From Chitinophagaceae bacterium (GTDB lineage Bacteria > Bacteroidota > Bacteroidia > Chitinophagales > Chitinophagaceae), in contig JAACZX010000477.1 in assembly GCA_009996555.1 (NCBI GenBank), positions 1-10,259 on the forward strand: a stretch of DNA of 10,259 nucleotides, given 5' to 3'. Positions 7,264-10,259 of the stretch are shown here, piece by piece; within the stretch, counting starts at the first letter, position 1, and each line of letters opens with the position of its first letter. Both the position numbers and the translations under genes were made by a program. The notes beneath the pieces are model-generated. The model had not been told where the DNA came from. It saw only the letters and a list, made by a program, of their open reading frames with translations, and did not search any database.

Positions 7264-8628
7264 ATGAATTTAAAGAACGCCAGTGTACTGATTATTGATG
7301 ATGATACCGATGTGCTTACGGCAGTGCGGTTGTTGTTAAAAACAGAAGCCAAAGAAGTAACGACGGAAAAGAACCCCGAGAATATCCGTCACCTGCTTGC
7401 AAGGCAACGGTTTGATGTAATACTGCTTGATATGAATTACAACAGCACCATCCACACCGGCAACGAAGGTATTTTCTGGCTGAAAAAAATAAAAGAAATT
7501 ACACAGGAGCCGGCAGTGATCATGATCACAGCGTATGGCGATATTGATCTGGCTGTGCGGTCATTAAAAGAAGGCGCTGCTGATTTTGTGATAAAGCCCT
7601 GGCATAACGAAAAGCTGATCACCACTATTCGTGAAGCCTTGCAAAAAAAGGAAACCAATAAATCGCTTTCAACAGGCATTGCTTCTTCATTACCAGCTGC
7701 AGGTAAAAACTTTGTGGGTGAAAGCACAGCTATGAAAGATATTTTTCTGAAGATCGATAAAATTGCCCCCACCGATGCAAATGTGCTGATACTTGGTGAA
7801 AACGGAACGGGCAAAGATCTTGTTGCACATGCTATTCACCAGCAATCGTTAAGGGCAAACAAACCATTTATAAAAGTGGATGCAGGCGCATTAACAGAAA
7901 CGTTGTTTGAAAGCGAATTGTTCGGCCATAAAAAAGGAGCGTTTACCGATGCAAGAGAAGAACGCATCGGCCGTTTTGAAGCTGCAAACGGAGGAACACT
8001 TTTCTTAGATGAGATCGGCAACATCAGTTTACAACAGCAGGCAAAACTTTTATCGGCATTACAAAACCGGCAGATCATTAAACTGGGCAGTAACGAACCT
8101 GTATCGGTTGATATACGGCTTATATGTGCTACCAATCTTCCATTGTCTGAATTGGCCAATGAAAACCGTTTCAGAAAAGATCTTGTGTATCGTATAAACA
8201 CTGTTGAAATAATGTTGCCGCCACTTCGTAAACGAAAAGAAGATATTCCGTTGCTTGCGCAACATTATGTAAGCATTTATGCAGAGAAATATATTAAACC
8301 CAATATCCGCTTAGATAAAAAAGCAATTGACAAATTAACTGAACATCCATTTCCCGGCAATGTGCGTGAACTGCAATACAGCATTGAACGTGCAGTGATC
8401 ATGACCGAAGGTGATACCTTATCTGCAACTGATCTAATTTTTTCGCCCATTGAAACTGCACGGCTTGAAACTTCGGACGAAGAACAGGATCTGAAGTTAA
8501 GCAGCATGGAAAAAAACACCATTCTGCGTGTAATTGAAAAACATAATGGCAATATTACCAAAGCTGCAAAAGAATTGGGTTTAACAAGAACGGCTTTGTA
8601 CAGGAGGTTAACAAAGTATGACATTTAA
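7264..8628 (+). CDS. NtrC-family sigma-54-dependent response regulator
   Basis: This 454-residue cytoplasmic regulator has three domains. The receiver domain (about 6-125) has acidic residues D12-D14, phosphoacceptor Asp56, Thr89 and Lys111. The AAA+ domain (about 150-390) has Walker A GENGTGKD (178-185), GAFTDA (225-230) as its form of the sigma-54-contacting GAFTGA loop, Walker B GGTLFLDE (243-250), an arginine-finger region RFRKDLVYR (302-310) and PGNVREL (364-370). A Fis-type helix-turn-helix lies at the C-terminus (about 417-452). It should activate sigma-54 RNA polymerase by ATP hydrolysis once phosphorylated. The ATG at 7264 gives a full receiver domain and follows an A-rich leader. 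It overlaps the kinase gene by 11 bases, so the pair is co-transcribed. The divergent exporter operon is a likely target, and the tandem repeat a likely binding site. Confidence 0.95.
   Translation: MNLKNASVLIIDDDTDVLTAVRLLLKTEAKEVTTEKNPENIRHLLARQRFDVILLDMNYNSTIHTGNEGIFWLKKIKEITQEPAVIMITAYGDIDLAVRSLKEGAADFVIKPWHNEKLITTIREALQKKETNKSLSTGIASSLPAAGKNFVGESTAMKDIFLKIDKIAPTDANVLILGENGTGKDLVAHAIHQQSLRANKPFIKVDAGALTETLFESELFGHKKGAFTDAREERIGRFEAANGGTLFLDEIGNISLQQQAKLLSALQNRQIIKLGSNEPVSVDIRLICATNLPLSELANENRFRKDLVYRINTVEIMLPPLRKRKEDIPLLAQHYVSIYAEKYIKPNIRLDKKAIDKLTEHPFPGNVRELQYSIERAVIMTEGDTLSATDLIFSPIETARLETSDEEQDLKLSSMEKNTILRVIEKHNGNITKAAKELGLTRTALYRRLTKYDI
8602..8607 (+). promoter_or_regulatory. Shine-Dalgarno-like AGGAGG before the kinase start
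   Basis: AGGAGG sits 10 bases before the kinase ATG at 8618, inside the last codons of the regulator, where it encodes two Arg of the helix-turn-helix. Strong SD motifs are uncommon in this phylum and not evident before the other genes in this window. It supports the 8618 start but may simply be two Arg codons. Confidence 0.45.
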
Positions 8629-9961
8629 ACGATACGAATGGCGATTAGTGATACGGTTACTGCTTCTGTTTGCAGTACTGTTTTTTGCTGCATGGCTGAT
8701 ACTGAAAAATTATTTTCTGTATGCCGGTTTTCTGACTCCCGTATTGGCCTATCAGTTTTATGATCTTTACCAGCTATTGAAAAAAGCACAGGATGAAGTA
8801 AAGGAATTTGCTGAAGCCATTCACTACCGTGATTTCTCCCGCTATTTTAATGTAAAACAAGCCCCAGCCGAACTGCAACCCTTGCGTGAAGGGTTTAATG
8901 AGATCAACAGCACTTTTAAGATCATCAGCCGGGAAAAAGAAACACAATATGTGTACCTGCAAAAAATTCTTGAGTTGGTTGATACAGGCATTCTTTCGTA
9001 CCGCACAGACAACGGAGAAATTGTATGGATGAATGAATCGTTTAAACGCATGATGGGTATCCCCTATCTTAAAACCATACACTCGCTGGAGAAAAGAGAT
9101 GAGCTGTTGTACAAAGAAGCCATTGCTATTAAAACAGGCGAAAGCAAACTGGCAACTGCTGCAACCGAAAAAACAAGTTTTAAAATACTGCTTTCTGCCA
9201 CCGCTTTTCAAACAGGCGATCAAACATTTAAACTCATTGCCTTTCAAAACGTGAATGAAGCTTTGGATGAAACAGAAGCTGAAGCATGGCGCAAACTGTT
9301 AAGTGTAATGACGCATGAGATCATGAACTCTGTTGCACCTATTTCATCACTTGCTGAAACATTAAAGAACAGGTTGCAGCAAAGTGTTGAGCATTTGCAG
9401 AACAAAGAAGGATCGGTTGACGATCTTGCATTGGGTATTGAAACAATACAACGCAGAAGTGAAGGCTTGCTGAAATTTGCTGAAACCTACCGTAACCTGA
9501 ATAAGATCACAACACTTAACAGCAAGAAAATACTGGTACGTGATCTTTTTGAAAACCTGAACCAGTTGATGCAACCAACGCTTGAACAGAAAAAAATTGA
9601 ACTCGACATTATTCTGAAAGACCCGGCCATAACCCTGATTGCAGATATTAATTTATTGGAACAGGTGCTCATCAATTTACTGGTGAATGCCATTGAGGCC
9701 GTAAAAGACAAACCCGAACCACAGATCATACTTACAGCCAGCACCACTTCTTCGGGAAAAACGGTCATCAAGGTATCAGATAACGGAAGTGGTATGTCTG
9801 CTGAAATTTTAGATAAAATCTTCATCCCTTTCTTCAGCACAAGAAAAAATGGCAGCGGTATTGGGCTTAGCCTTTGCAAACAGATCATGTTATTACACAA
9901 AGGAAACATCCGTGTGCAGAGTAAAGAAGGCGAAGGCAGTTCATTCCTGCTTGTATTTTAA
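8618..9961 (+). CDS. Membrane-bound sensor histidine kinase (NtrB-like, PAS domain)
   Basis: The protein has 447 residues. Two hydrophobic helices lie at about 10-28 and 33-48 with only a few residues between them, so there is no periplasmic sensor domain. A linker helix (about 50-105) leads to a PAS-like domain (about 108-212). The phosphoacceptor is His233 in MTHEIMNSVAPISSL. The ATPase domain has the N-box NLLVNAIEA (353-361), DNGSG (388-392), FIPFFSTR (402-409) and GSGIGL (412-417). All catalytic motifs are intact. It should autophosphorylate and pass phosphate to Asp56 of the regulator encoded just upstream. Its start overlaps the regulator end by 11 bases, suggesting coupled translation. 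The signal is unknown; with no outside domain it may sense the membrane, the cytoplasm through PAS, or the state of a partner protein such as the divergent ABC transporter. Confidence 0.95.
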   Translation: MTFKRYEWRLVIRLLLLFAVLFFAAWLILKNYFLYAGFLTPVLAYQFYDLYQLLKKAQDEVKEFAEAIHYRDFSRYFNVKQAPAELQPLREGFNEINSTFKIISREKETQYVYLQKILELVDTGILSYRTDNGEIVWMNESFKRMMGIPYLKTIHSLEKRDELLYKEAIAIKTGESKLATAATEKTSFKILLSATAFQTGDQTFKLIAFQNVNEALDETEAEAWRKLLSVMTHEIMNSVAPISSLAETLKNRLQQSVEHLQNKEGSVDDLALGIETIQRRSEGLLKFAETYRNLNKITTLNSKKILVRDLFENLNQLMQPTLEQKKIELDIILKDPAITLIADINLLEQVLINLLVNAIEAVKDKPEPQIILTASTTSSGKTVIKVSDNGSGMSAEILDKIFIPFFSTRKNGSGIGLSLCKQIMLLHKGNIRVQSKEGEGSSFLLVF

Positions 9962-10024
9962 AAAACAACGTCTCATTCTTAACATTAAGTTCATGCAGGA
10001 ATAGCATCTTCGTAAAAACAATCC

Positions 10025-10259
10025 TTGCATTTATCTTCTGCATCTTTCGGAAAAGATTTTCTATGGGGAGTAGCTATTGCAGCTGCACAGAATGAAGGCG
10101 CATGGAATGCAGACGGTCGTGGCCCTTCCATTTGGGATGTGTATGCACGCAGGCAGGGAAAAATAAAAGGCGCTGCAAAACCAACTGATAATTGCGATTT
10201 TTATTACCGTTACAAAGATGACCTGTTGCTGGTGAAAGCACTTGGCTTCAATGTGTTTC
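10025..10259 (+). CDS. Glycoside hydrolase family 1 protein (beta-glucosidase-like), N-terminal fragment
   Basis: The frame is open from just after an in-frame TAA at 10013-10015 to the window edge, and 78 codons are visible from the chosen start. FGKDFLWGVAIAAAQNEGAW (residues 8-27) matches the GH1 N-terminal signature, including Gln22, which in this family binds the sugar in subsite -1, and Glu24. SIWDVYAR (35-42) and CDFYYRYKDDLLLVKALGF follow as in GH1 enzymes. One signature position is unusual: Ala21 where an aromatic, His or Asn is normal. No ATG or GTG lies between the stop and the conserved start, so TTG at 10025 is the likely start; TTG is the only standard alternative. GH1 enzymes cleave beta-glycosides; no signal peptide is seen, suggesting a cytoplasmic enzyme. 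It lies 63 bases after the kinase gene, with no clear terminator or promoter, and is probably functionally separate. Confidence 0.85.
   Translation, partial: MHLSSASFGKDFLWGVAIAAAQNEGAWNADGRGPSIWDVYARRQGKIKGAAKPTDNCDFYYRYKDDLLLVKALGFNVF

Noticed and set aside
7437..7814. Minus-strand open frame of 125 codons across the regulator gene.
   Set aside because: It is antisense to the receiver and AAA+ coding sequence and has no domain features.
8774..9247. Minus-strand open frame of 157 codons across the kinase gene.
   Set aside because: It is antisense to a fully conserved kinase coding region, has no recognisable motif, and its composition is that of a shadow frame.
9962..10024. Promoter or terminator between the kinase and GH1 genes.
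   Set aside because: Only a short CTTAA/TTAAG inverted repeat and a poor CATCTTCG -7-like element are present, with no properly spaced -33 partner.

Overview
The window looks like chromosomal DNA from a member of the Bacteroidota, most likely the Chitinophagaceae (inferred from protein style, not from a marker gene). The grounds are A-rich leaders with mostly no Shine-Dalgarno motif, moderately AT-rich coding sequence, 8-helix 'MacB/FtsX' permeases of about 800 residues, and a response-regulator/HEIMNS-type kinase pair of a kind common in that phylum.

Layout. Positions 1-6920 form one minus-strand operon, read from right to left. It starts with an HlyD/MacA-type periplasmic adaptor (5667-6920). 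Next comes a tiny gene for a signal-peptide-bearing peptide of 55 residues (5494-5661), which is easily missed. Then follow a MacB/LolD-type ABC ATPase (4804-5481), a first 8-helix FtsX-family permease (2313-4745), and a second, paralogous permease that starts at 2300 and runs off the left edge. Positions 6921-7263 are a divergent intergenic region with a tandem 22-bp-spaced operator-like repeat, a strong hairpin and a candidate sigma-54 promoter. Positions 7264-9961 carry a plus-strand two-component pair: an NtrC-family sigma-54 activator (7264-8628) overlapping by 11 bases a membrane histidine kinase (8618-9961). From about 10025 to the right edge is the N-terminus of a GH1 glycosidase, probably an unrelated neighbour.

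How the parts may work together (inference). The kinase has two closely spaced membrane helices and no periplasmic sensor domain. It would phosphorylate the NtrC-type regulator, which could bind the tandem repeat and drive its own operon and perhaps the divergent exporter operon. The exporter would be a MacAB-like tripartite pump or mechanotransmission machine. Its outer-membrane TolC partner is not in the window. The least expected element is the small exported peptide encoded between adaptor and ATPase; it could be a substrate, a regulator or a structural accessory of the pump.

No RNA genes, insertion sequences, CRISPR arrays or prophage genes were seen.
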